64,000 bases of DNA, taken from positions 1-64,000 of the forward strand of contig NW_027018050.1 of the NCBI RefSeq assembly GCF_032854445.1, given 5' to 3'. Source of the stretch: Liolophura sinensis (lineage: Eukaryota > Mollusca > Polyplacophora > Chitonida > Chitonidae). The position numbers were made by a program, and so were the translations under genes. The notes beneath the pieces were generated by a model. It was not told where the DNA came from. It did no database searches and saw nothing but the letters and a program-made list of their open reading frames with translations. Below, one piece after another: positions 10,549 to 21,527 of this stretch; positions within the stretch are counted from its first letter, which is position 1, and the number at the start of each line of letters is the position of its first letter.

Positions 10549-11646
10549 GTGCCCTTCGGTAGCCCAGAAGACGTCAAATCTTTGGGCCAAGCCCATTTAA
10601 CTCACCCAGCAATTGTCTTACTTCTAAGTCCAAGACAATCTCAATGTCTTTATCTACGTGTAGAAAAACAACACCATTTGTACGTGAAAAACACAAGGTA
10701 CTTGATACAGTCTGCTGTAAAAAGTACAACTGACCACAGACCCACATGAATAAGGTGCCAAAAGATGCGGAATTGAGCCAGGCATCGGCAGCTGTTGAAA
10801 AATTGCCAATTTCCCTGGTTTCCATGGAGTAAGAGCCGTTGCCGGGCACGTGATTATGACATAAATGATCATTCAATTGTCGCTACAGGCAAAAGTATTG
10901 GTCGGAGAGCAACGCGGTTTGCACCATTCGATTTCTCGTCACAAAATACGTCGGATTAGCCTGTTACCAGCAGCACTGGAACAATTTTTCCAATTTTGCG
11001 TTTTTGCCTGGTCTTTTTGTTAATTGAAATCGGCTACACTGTACTCTGTACAATCGCGACTGGTCATTACTATATTCAACTTTTGACTATAAGTTATGTG
11101 CCCTTCGGTAGCCCAGAAGACCTGAAATCTTTGGGCTAAGCCCATTTAACTCACCCAGCAATTGCCTTACTTCTAAGTGCAAGACAATCTCAATGTCTTT
11201 ATCTACGTGTAGAAAAACCACACCATTTGTACGTGAGAAACACAAGGTACTTGATACAGTCTGCTGTAAAAAGTACAACTGAACACTGACCCACTTCAGT
11301 AAGGTGCCAAAAGATGCGGAATTGAGCCAGGCATCGGCAGCTGTTGAAAAATTGCAAATATCCCTGGTTTCCATGGAGTAAGAGCCGTTGCTGGGCACGT
11401 GATTATGACATAAATGATCATTCAATTGTCACTACAGCCAAAAGTATTGGTCGGAGAGCAAGGCGGTTTGCACCATTCGATTTCTCGTCACAAAATACGT
11501 CGGATTAGCCTCTTACCAGCAGCACTGGAACAGTTTTCGCACTTTTGCATTTTTGCCTGGTCTTTTTGTTAATTGAAATCGGCTACACTGTACTCTGTAC
11601 AATCGCGACTGGTCATTACTATATTCAACTTTTGACTATAAGTTAT
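10549..11646 (+). repeat. Monomers B/C mosaic and A
   Basis: The monomer at 10549 has a B head and the B-type ccgggcacgtg, but switches to C after it (gtcgctacaggcaaaag, aacaatttttccaattttgcg). Its breakpoint therefore lies to the right of that of the mosaic at 22626. The monomer at 11098 is type A with aaatatccc. Confidence 0.75.
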
Positions 11647-12744
11647 GTGCCCTTCGGTAGCCCAGAAGACCTGAAATCTTTGGGCCAAGCCCATTTAACT
11701 CACCCAGCAATTGTCTTACTTCTAAGTGCAAGACAATCTCAATGTCTTTATCTACGTGTAGAAAAACCACACCATTTGTACGTGAGAAACACAAGGTACT
11801 TGATACAGTCTGCTGTAAAAAGTACAACTAAACACAGACCCACATGAATAAGGTGCCAAAAGATGCGGAATTGGGCCAGGTATCGGCAGCTGTTGAAAAA
11901 TTGCCAATTTCCCTGGTTTCCATGGAGTAAGAGCCGTTGCTGTGCACGTGATTATGACATAAATGATCATTCAATTGTCGATACAGGCAAAAGTATTGGT
12001 CGGAGAGCAACGCGGTTTGCACCATTCGATTTCTCGTCACAAAATACGTCGGATTAGCCTCTTACCAGCAGCACTGGAACAATTTTTCCAATTTTGCGTT
12101 TTTGCCTGGTCTTTTTGTTAATTGAAATCGGCTACACTGTACTCTGTACAATCGCGACTGGTCATTACTATATTCAACTTTTGACTATAAGTTATGTGCC
12201 CTTCGGTAGCCCAGAAGACCTGAAATCTTTGGGCCAAAGCCATTTAACTCACCCAGCAATTGTCTTACTTCTAAGTGCAAGACAATCTCAATGTCTTTAT
12301 CTACGTGTAGAAAAACCACACCATTTGTACGTGAGAAACACAAGGTTCTTGATACAGTCTGCTGTAAAAAGTACAACTGAACACTGACCCACTTCAGTAA
12401 GGTGCCAAAAGATGCGGAATTGAGCCAGGCATCGGCAGCTGTTGAAAAATTGCAAATTTCCCTGGTTTCCATGGAGTAAGAGCCGTTGCTGGGCACGTGA
12501 TTATGACATAAATGATCATTCAATTGTCACTACAGCCAAAAGTATTGGTCGGAGAGCAACGCGGTTTGCACCATTCGATTTGTCGTCACAAAATACGTCG
12601 GATTAGCCTCTTACCAGCAGCACTGGAACAGTTTTCGCACTTTTGCATTTTTGCCTGGTCTTTTTGTTAATTGAAATCGGCTACACTGTACTCTGTACAA
12701 TCGCGACTGGTCATTACTATATTCAACTTTTGACTATAAGTTAT
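11647..12744 (+). repeat. Dimer higher-order repeat (C-A), copy 1
   Basis: Monomers start at 11647 (C-like, with an unusual head that starts as C and ends catgaataagg) and 12196 (A). Private marks shared with the next 1098 bp are the altered gtcgatacagg/gtggatacagg site, tttgggccaaagcc, and gatttgtcgtc in the A monomer. The two dimers differ at the ttgtac site: gtgagaaac here, ataaaaaac in copy 2. Confidence 0.85.
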
Positions 12745-13842
12745 GTGCCCTTCGGTAGCCCAGAAGACCTGAAATCTTTGGGCCAAGCCCATTTAACTCA
12801 CCCAGCAATTGTCTTACTTCTAAGTGCAAGACAATCTCAATGTCTTTATCTACGTGTAGAAAAACCACACCATTTGTACATAAAAAACACGAGGTACTTG
12901 ATACAGTCTGCTGTAAAAAGTACAACTAAACACAGACCCACATGAATAAGGTGCCAAAAGATGCGGAATTGGGCCAGGTATCGGCAGCTGTTGAAAAATT
13001 GCCAATTTCCCTGGTTTCCATGGAGTAAGAGCCGTTGCTGTGCACGTGATTATGACATAAATGATCATTCAATTGTGGATACAGGCAAAAGTATTGGTCG
13101 GAGAGCAACGCGGTTTGCACCATTCGATTTCTCGTCACAAAATACGTCGGATTAGCCTCTTACCAGCAGCACTGGAACAATTTTTCCAATTTTGCGTTTT
13201 TGCCTGGTCTTTTTGTTAATTGAAATCGGCTACACTGTACTCTGTACAATCGCGACTGGTCATTACTATATTCAACTTTTGACTATAAGTTATGTGCCCT
13301 TCGGTAGCCCAGAAGACCTGAAATCTTTGGGCCAAAGCCATTTAACTCACCCAGCAATTGTCTTACTTCTAAGTGCAAGACAATCTCAATGTCTTTATCT
13401 ACGTGTAGAAAAACCACACCATTTGTACGTGAGAAACACAAGGTTCTTGATACAGTCTGCTGTAAAAAGTACAACTGAACACTGACCCACTTCAGTAAGG
13501 TGCCAAAAGATGCGGAATTGAGCCAGGCATCGGCAGCTGTTGAAAAATTGCAAATTTCCCTGGTTTCCATGGAGTAAGAGCCGTTGCTGGGCACGTGATT
13601 ATGACATAAATGATCATTCAATTGTCACTACAGCCAAAAGTATTGGTCGGAGAGCAACGCGGTTTGCACCATTCGATTTGTCGTCACAAAATACGTCGGA
13701 TTAGCCTCTTACCAGCAGCACTGGAACAGTTTTCGCACTTTTGCATTTTTGCCTGGTCTTTTTGTTAATTGAAATCGGCTACACTGTACTCTGTACAATC
13801 GCGACTGGTCATTACTATATTCAACTTTTGACTATAAGTTAT
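12745..13842 (+). repeat. Dimer higher-order repeat (C-A), copy 2
   Basis: Monomers start at 12745 (C) and 13294 (A), each 1098 bp after its partner in copy 1 and sharing its private variants. The A monomer appears identical or nearly identical to the one at 12196 over the stretch I compared by eye. Confidence 0.85.
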
Positions 13843-14391
13843 GTGCCCTTCGGTAGCCCAGAAGACCTGAAATCTTTGGGCCAAGCCCATTTAACTCACC
13901 CAGCAATTGTCTTACTTCTAAGTCCAAGACAATCTCAATGTCTTTATCTACGTGTAGAAAAACCACACCATTTGTACATGAAAAACACAAGGTACTTGAT
14001 ACAGTCTGCTGTAAAAAGTACAAGTGACCACAGACCCACATGAATAAGGTGCCAAAAGATGCGGAATTGAGCCAGGCATCGGCAGCTGTTGAAAAAATGC
14101 AAATTTCCCTGGTTTCCATGGAGTAAGAGCCGTTGCCGGGCACGTGATTATGACATAAATGATCATTCAATTGTCGCTACAGCCAAACGTATTGGCCGGA
14201 GAGCAACGCGGATTGCACCATTCGATTTCTCGTCACAAAATACGTCGGATTAGCCTCTTACCAGCAGCACTGGAACAATTTTTCCACTTTTGCATTTTTG
14301 CCTGGTCTATTTGTTAATTGAAATCGGCTACACTGTACTCTGTACAATTGCGACTGGTCATTACTATATTCAACTTTTGACTATAAGTTAT
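13843..14391 (+). repeat. Type B monomer with ggccgg variant
   Basis: B head and ccgggcacgtg, with attggccgg in place of attggtcgg and an end reading aacaatttttccac, a B/C blend. The ggccgg mark is shared with B monomers at 16588, 18234, 33622, 46259 and 47357. Confidence 0.8.
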
Positions 14392-15489
14392 GTGCCCTTC
14401 GGTAGCCCAGAAGACCTGAAATCTTTGGGCCAAGCCCATTTAACTCACCCAGCAATTGTCTTACTTCTAAGTGCAAGACAATCTCAATGTCTTTATCTAC
14501 GTGTAGAAAAACCACACCATTTGTACATAAAAAACACGAGGTACTTGATACAGTCTGCTGTAAAAAGTACAACTAAACACAGACCCACATTTATAAGGTG
14601 CCAAAAGATGCGGAATTGGGCCAGGTATCGGCAGCTGTTGAAAAATTGCCAATTTCCCTGGTTTCCATGGAGTAAGAGCCGTTGCTGTGCACGTGATTAT
14701 GACATAAATGATCATTCAATTGTCGCTACAGGCAAAAGTATTGGTCGGAGAGCAACGCGGATTGCACCATTCGATTTCTCGTCACAAAATACGTCGGATT
14801 AGCCTCTTACCAGCAGCACTGGAACAATTTTTCCAATTTTGCGTTTTTGCCTGGTCTTTTTGTTAATTGAAATCGGCTACACTGTACTCTGTACAATCGC
14901 GACTGGTCATTACTATATTCAACTTTTGACTATAAGTTATGTGCCCTTCGGTAGCCCAGAAGACCTAAAATCTTTGGGCTAAGCCCATTTAACTCACCCA
15001 GCAATTGCCTTACTTCTAAGTGCAAGACAATCTCAATGTCTTTATCTACGTGTAGAAAAACCACACCATTTGTACCTGAGAAACACAAGGTTCTTGATAC
15101 AGTCTGCTGTAAAAAGTACAACTGAACACAGACCCACTTCAGTAAGGTGCCAAAAGATGCGGAATTGAGCCAGGCATCGGCAGCTGTTGAAAAATTGCAA
15201 ATTTCCCTGGTTTCCATGGAGTAAGAGCCGTTGCTGTGCACGTGATTATGACATAAATGATCATTCAATTGTCGCTACAGGCAAAAGTATTGGTCGGAGA
15301 GCAACGCGGTTTGCACCATTCGATTTCTCGTCACAAAATACGTCGGATTAGCCTCTTACCAGCAGCACTGGAACAGTTTTCGCACTTTTGCATTTTTGCC
15401 TGGTCTTTTTGTTAATTGAAATCGGCTACACTGTACTCTGTACAATCGCGACTGGTCATTACTATATTCAACTTTTGACTATAAGTTAT
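14392..15489 (+). repeat. Dimer higher-order repeat (C-A-prime), copy 1
   Basis: Monomers start at 14392 (C, preceded by ggtctatttg and acaattgcgac) and 14941 (A-prime). A-prime has an A-type head but gaacacagaccc instead of gaacactgaccc, the C-type tgtgcacgtg and gtcgctacaggc, then returns to the A end ttttcgcac. It is therefore an A-C-A mosaic. Confidence 0.8.
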
Positions 15490-16587
15490 GTGCCCTTCGG
15501 TAGCCCAGAAGACCTGAAATCTTTGGGCCAAGCCCATTTAACTCACCCAGCAATTGTCTTACTTCTAAGTCCAAGACAATCTCAATGTCTTTATCTACGT
15601 GTAGAAAAACCACACCATTTGTACATAAAAAACACGAGGTACTTGATACAGTCTGCTGTAAAAAGTACAACTAAACACAGACCCACATTTATAAGGTGCC
15701 AAAAGATGCGGAATTGGGCCAGGTATCGGCAGCTGTTGAAAAATTGCCAATTTCCCTGGTTTCCATGGAGTAAGAGCCGTTGCTGTGCACGTGATTATGA
15801 CATAAATGATCATTCAATTGTCGCTACAGGCAAAAGTATTGGTCGGAGAGCAACGCGGTTTGCACCATTCGATTTCTCGTCACAAAATACGTCGGATTAG
15901 CCTCTTACCAGCAGCACTGGAACAATTTTTCCAATTTTGCGTTTTTGCCTGGTCTTTTTGTTAATTGAAATCGGCTACACTGTACTCTGTACAATCGCGA
16001 CTGGTCATTACTATATTCAACTTTTGACTATAAGTTATGTGCCCTTCGGTAGCCCAGAAGACCTGAAATCTTTGGGCTAAGCCCATTTAACTCACCCAGC
16101 AATTGCCTTACTTCTAAGTGCAAGACAATCTCAATGTCTTTATCTACGTGTAGAAAAACCACACCATTTGTACGTGAGAAACACAAGGTTCTTGATACAG
16201 TCTGCTGTAAAAAGTACAACTGAACACAGACCCACTTCAGTAAGGTGCCAAAAGATGCGGAATTGAGCCAGGCATCGGCAGCTGTTGAAAAATTGCAAAT
16301 TTCCCTGGTTTCCATGGAGTAAGAGCCGTTGCTGTGCACGTGATTATGACATAAATGATCATTCAATTGTCGCTACAGGCAAAAGTATTGGTCGGAGAGC
16401 AACGCGGTTTGCACCATTCGATTTCTCGTCACAAAATACGTCGGATTAGCCTCTTACCAGCAGCACTGGAACAGTTTTCGCACTTTTGCATTTTTGCCTG
16501 GTCTTTTTGTTAATTGAAATCGGCTACACTGTACTCTGTACAATCGCGACTGGTCATTACTATATTCAACTTTTGACTATAAGTTAT
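15490..16587 (+). repeat. Dimer higher-order repeat (C-A-prime), copy 2
   Basis: Monomers start at 15490 (C) and 16039 (A-prime), offset exactly 1098 bp from copy 1. The A-prime monomer repeats the same A-C-A mosaic structure, which is strong evidence that the pair was duplicated as a unit. Confidence 0.8.
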
Positions 16588-18233
16588 GTGCCCTTCGGTA
16601 GCCCAGAAGACCTGAAATCTTGGGCCAAGCCCATTTAACTCACCCAGCAATTGTCTTACTTCTAAGTCCAAGACAATCTCAATGTCTTTATCTACGTGTA
16701 GAAAAACCACACCATTTGTACGTGAAAAACACAAGGTACCTGATACAGTCTGCTGTAAAAAGTACAACTGACCACAGACCCACATCAATAAGGTGCCAAA
16801 AGATGCGGAATTGAGCCAGGCATCGGCAGCTGTTGAAAAATTGCAAATTTCCCTGGTTTCCATGGAGTAAGAGCCGTTGCTGTGCACGTGATTATGACAT
16901 AAATGATCATTCAATTGTCGCTACAGCCAAACGTATTGGCCGGAGAGCAACGCGGATTGCACCATTCGATTTCTCGTCACAAAATACGTAGGATTAGCCT
17001 CTTACCAGCAGCACTGGAACAATTTTTCCACTTTTGCATTTTTGCCTGGTCTATTTGTTAATTGAAATCGGCTACACTGTACTCTGTACAATTGCGACTG
17101 GTCATTACTATATTCAACTTTTGACTATAAGTTATGTGCCCTTCGGTAGCCCAGAAGACCTGAAATCTTTGGGCTAAGCCCATTTAACTCACCCAGCAAT
17201 TGTCTTACTTCTAAGTGCAAGACAATCTCAATGTCTTTATCTACGTGTAGAAAAACCACACCATTTGTACGTGAGAAACACAAGGTTCTTGATACAGTCT
17301 GCTGTAAAAAGTACAACTGAACACTGACCCACTTCAATAAGGTGCCAAAAGATGCGGAATTGAGCCAGGCATCGGCAGCTGTTGAAAAATTGCAAATTTC
17401 CCTGGTTTCCATGGAGTAAGAGCCGTTGCCGGGCACGTGATTATGACATAAATGATCATTAGATTGTCGCTACAGCCAAACGTATTGGTCGGAGAGCAAC
17501 GCGGATTGCACCATTCGATTTCTCGTCACAAAATACGTCGGATTAGCCTCTTACCAGCAGCACTGGAACAGTTTTTCCACTTTTGCATTTTTGCCTGGTC
17601 TATTTGTTAATTGAAATCGGCTACACTGTACTCTGTACAATCGCGACTGGTCATTACTATATTCAACTTTTGACTATAAGTTATGTGCCCTTCGGTAGCC
17701 CAGAAGACCTGAAATCTTTGGGCTAAGCCCATTTAACTCACCCAGCAATTGTCTTACTTCTAAGTGCAAGACAATCTCAATGTCTTTATCTACGTGTAGA
17801 AAAACCACACCATTTGTACATAAAAAACACAAGGTTCTTGATACAGTCTGCTGTAAAAAGTACAACTGAACACTGACCCACTTCAGTAAGGTGCCAAAAG
17901 ATGCGGAATTGAGCCAGGCATCGGCAGCTGTTGAAAAATTGCAAATTTCCCTGGTTTCCATGGAGTAAGAGCCGTTGCTGGGCACGTGATTATGACATAA
18001 ATGATCATTCAATTGTCACTACAGCCAAAAGTATTGGTCGGAGAGCAAGGCGGTTTGCACCATTCGATCTCTCGTCACAAAATATGTCGGATTAGCCTCT
18101 TACCAGCAGCACTGGAACAGTTTTCGCACTTTTGCATTTTTGCCTGGTCTTTTTGTTAATTGAAATCGGCTACACTGTACTCTGTACAATCGCGACTGGT
18201 CATTACTATATTCAACTTTTGACTATAAGTTAT
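16588..18233 (+). repeat. Trimer higher-order repeat (B-AB-A), copy 1
   Basis: Monomers start at 16588 (B with tacctgatac, catcaataagg and tgtgcacgtg), 17136 (AB, with atcattagattg, preceded by acaattgcgac) and 17685 (A, with gatctctcg). The block is 1646 bp because of one missing T near 16620. Confidence 0.88.
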
Positions 18234-19880
18234 GTGCCCTTCGGTAGCCCAGAAGACCTGAAATCTTTGGGCCAAGCCCATTTAACTCACCCAGCAATTG
18301 CCTTACTTCTAAGTCCAAGACAATCTCAATGTCTTTATCTACGTGTAGAAAAACCACACCATTTGTACGTGAAAAACACAAGGTACCTGATACAGTCTGC
18401 TGTAAAAAGTACAACTGACCACAGACCCACATCAATAAGGTGCCAAAAGATGCGGAATTGAGCCAGGCATCGGCAGCTGTTGAAAAATTGCAAATTTCCC
18501 TGGTTTCCATGGAGTAAGAGCCGTTGCTGTGCACGTGATTATGACATAAATGATCATTCAATTGTCGCTACAGCCAAACGTATTGGCCGGAGAGCAACGC
18601 GGATTGCACCATTCGATTTCTCGTCACAAAATACGTCGGATTAGCCTCTTACCAGCAGCACTGGAACAATTTTTCCACTTTTGCATTTTTGCCTGGTCTA
18701 TTTGTTAATTGAAATCGGCTACACTGTACTCTGTACAATTGCGACTGGTCATTACTATATTCAACTTTTGACTATAAGTTATGTGCCCTTCGGTAGCCCA
18801 GAAGACCTGAAATCTTTGGGCTAAGCCCATTTAACTCACCCAGCAATTGTCTTACTTCTAAGTGCAAGACAATCTCAATGTCTTTATCTACGTGTAGAAA
18901 AACCACACCATTTGTACGTGAGAAACACAAGGTTCTTGATACAGTCTGCTGTAAAAAGTACAACTGAACACTGACCCACTTCAGTAAGGTGCCAAAAGAT
19001 GCGGAATTGAGCCAGGCATCGGCAGCTGTTGAAAAATTGCAAATTTCCCTGGTTTCCATGGAGTAAGAGCCGTTGCCGGGCACGTGATTATGACATAAAT
19101 GATCATTAGATTGTCGCTACAGCCAAACGTATTGGTCGGAGAGCAACGCGGATTGCACCATTCGATTTCTCGTCACAAAATACGTCGGATTAGCCTCTTA
19201 CCAGCAGCACTGGAACAGTTTTTCCACTTTTGCATTTTTGCCTGGTCTATTTGTTAATTGAAATCGGCTACACTGTACTCTGTACAATCGCGACTGGTCA
19301 TTACTATATTCAACTTTTGACTATAAGTTATGTGCCCTTCGGTAGCCCAGAAGACCTGAAATCTTTGGGCTAAGCCCATTTAACTCACCCAGCAATTGTC
19401 TTACTTCTAAGTGCAAGACAATCTCAATGTCTTTATCTACGTGTAGAAAAACCACACCATTTGTACATAAAAAACACAAGGTTCTTGATACAGTCTGCTG
19501 TAAAAAGTACAACTGAACACTGACCCACTTCAGTAAGGTGCCAAAAGATGCGGAATTGAGCCAGGCATCGGCAGCTGTTGAAAAATTGCAAATTTCCCTG
19601 GTTTCCATGGAGTAAGAGCCGTTGCTGGGCACGTGATTATGACATAAATGATCATTCAATTGTCACTACAGCCAAAAGTATTGGTCGGAGAGCAAGGCGG
19701 TTTGCACCATTCGATCTCTCGTCACAAAATACGTCGGATTAGCCTCTTACCAGCAGCACTGGAACAGTTTTCGCACTTTTGCATTTTTGCCTGGTCTTTT
19801 TGTTAATTGAAATCGGCTACACTGTACTCTGTACAATCGCGACTGGTCATTACTATATTCAACTTTTGACTATAAGTTAT
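18234..19880 (+). repeat. Trimer higher-order repeat (B-AB-A), copy 2
   Basis: Monomers start at 18234 (B), 18783 (AB) and 19332 (A), 1647 bp after their partners. They share tacctgatac, catcaataagg, acaattgcgac, atcattagattg and gatctctcg. Several of these marks occur nowhere else in the window that I noticed. Confidence 0.88.
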
Positions 19881-21527
19881 GTGCCCTTCGGTAGCCCAGA
19901 AGACCTGAAATCTTTGGGCCAAGCCCATTTAACTCACCCAGCAATTGCCTTACTTCTAAGTCCAAGACAATCTCAATGTCTTTATCTACGTGTAGAAAAA
20001 CCACACCATTTGTACGTGAAAAACACAAGGTACTTGATACAGTCTGCTGTAAAAAGTACAACTGACCACAGACCCACATGAATAAGGTGCCAAAAGATGC
20101 GGAATTGAGCCAGGCATCGGCAGCTGTTGAAAAATTGCAAATTTCCCTGGTTTCCATGGAGTAAGAGCCGTTGCCGGGCACGTGATTATGACATAAATGA
20201 TCATTCAATTGTCGCTACAGCCAAACGTATTGGTCGTAGAGCAAGGCGGTTTGCACCATTCGATTTCTCGTCACAAAATACGTCGGATTAGCCTCTTACC
20301 AGCAGCACTGGAACAGTTTTTCCACTTTTGCATTTTTGCCTGGTCTTTTTGTTAATTGAAATCGGCTACACTGTACTCTGTACAATCGCGACTGGTCATT
20401 ACTATATTCAACTTTTGACTATAAGTTATGTGCCCTTCGGTAGCCCAGAAGACGTCAAATCTTTGGGCTAAGCCCATTTAACTCACCCAGCAATTGTCTT
20501 ACTTCTAAGTGCAAGACAATCTCAATGTCTTTATCTACGTGTAGAAAAACCACACCATTTGTACATAAAAAACACGAGGTACTTGATACAGTCTGCTGTA
20601 AAAAGTACAACTAAACACAGACCCACATTTATAAGGTGCCAAAAGATGCGGAATTGGGCCAGGTATCGGCAGCTGTTGAAAAATTGCCAATTTCCCTGGT
20701 TTCCATGGAGTAAGAGCCGTTGCTGTGCACGTGATTATGACATAAATGATCATTCAATTGTCGCTACAGGCAAAAGTATTGGTCGGAGAGCAACGCGGTT
20801 TGCACCATTCGATTTCTCGTCACAAAATACGTCGGATTAGCCTCTTACCAGCAGCACTGGAAGAATTTTTCCAATTTTGCGTTTTTGCCTGGTCTTTTTG
20901 TTAATTGAAATCGGCTACACTGTACTCTGTACAATCGCGACTGGTCATTACTATATTCAACTTTTGACTATAAGTTATGTGCCCTTCGGTAGCCCAGAAG
21001 ACCTGAAATCTTTGGGCTAAGCCCATTTAACTCACCCAGCAATTGCCTTACTTCTGAGTGCAAGACAATCTCAATGTCTTTATCTACGTGTAGAAAAACC
21101 ACACCATTTGTACGTGAGAAACACAAGGTACTTGATACAGTCTGCTGTAAAAAGTACAACTGAACACTGACCAACTTCAGTAAGGTGCCAAAAGATGAGG
21201 AATTGAGCCAGGCATCGGCAGCTGTTGAAAAATTGCAAATTTCCCTGGTTTCCATGGAGTAAGAGCCGTTGCCGGGCACGTGATTATGACATAAATGATC
21301 ATTCAATTGTCACTACAGCCAAAAGTATTGGTCGGAGAGCAACGCGGATTGCACCATTCGATTTCTCGTTACAAAATACGTCGGATTAGCCTCTTACCAG
21401 CAGCACTGGAACAGTTTTCGCACTTTTGCATTTTTGCCTGGTCTTTTTGTTAATTGAAATCGGCTACACTGTACTCTGTACAATCGCGACTGGTCATTAC
21501 TATATTCAACTTTTGACTATAAGTTAT
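19881..21527 (+). repeat. Monomers B, C, A
   Basis: Monomers start at 19881 (B), 20430 (C, ending in the private cactggaagaattttt) and 20979 (A, with ttctgagtg). Together with the preceding A at 19332 this is the A-B-C-A order also seen at 3411, 25371 and 33073. The offset from the 3411 set is 15921 bp, exactly 29 monomers. Confidence 0.8.

Noticed and set aside
14290-14802. 170-codon open frame on the + strand beginning MHFCLV, present in several copies, with a hydrophobic start
   Set aside because: It exists only in some C-type monomers, is broken by TAA or TGA in the A and B copies, lacks any recognisable domain, and recurs purely because the repeat length is a multiple of three. I treat it as chance.
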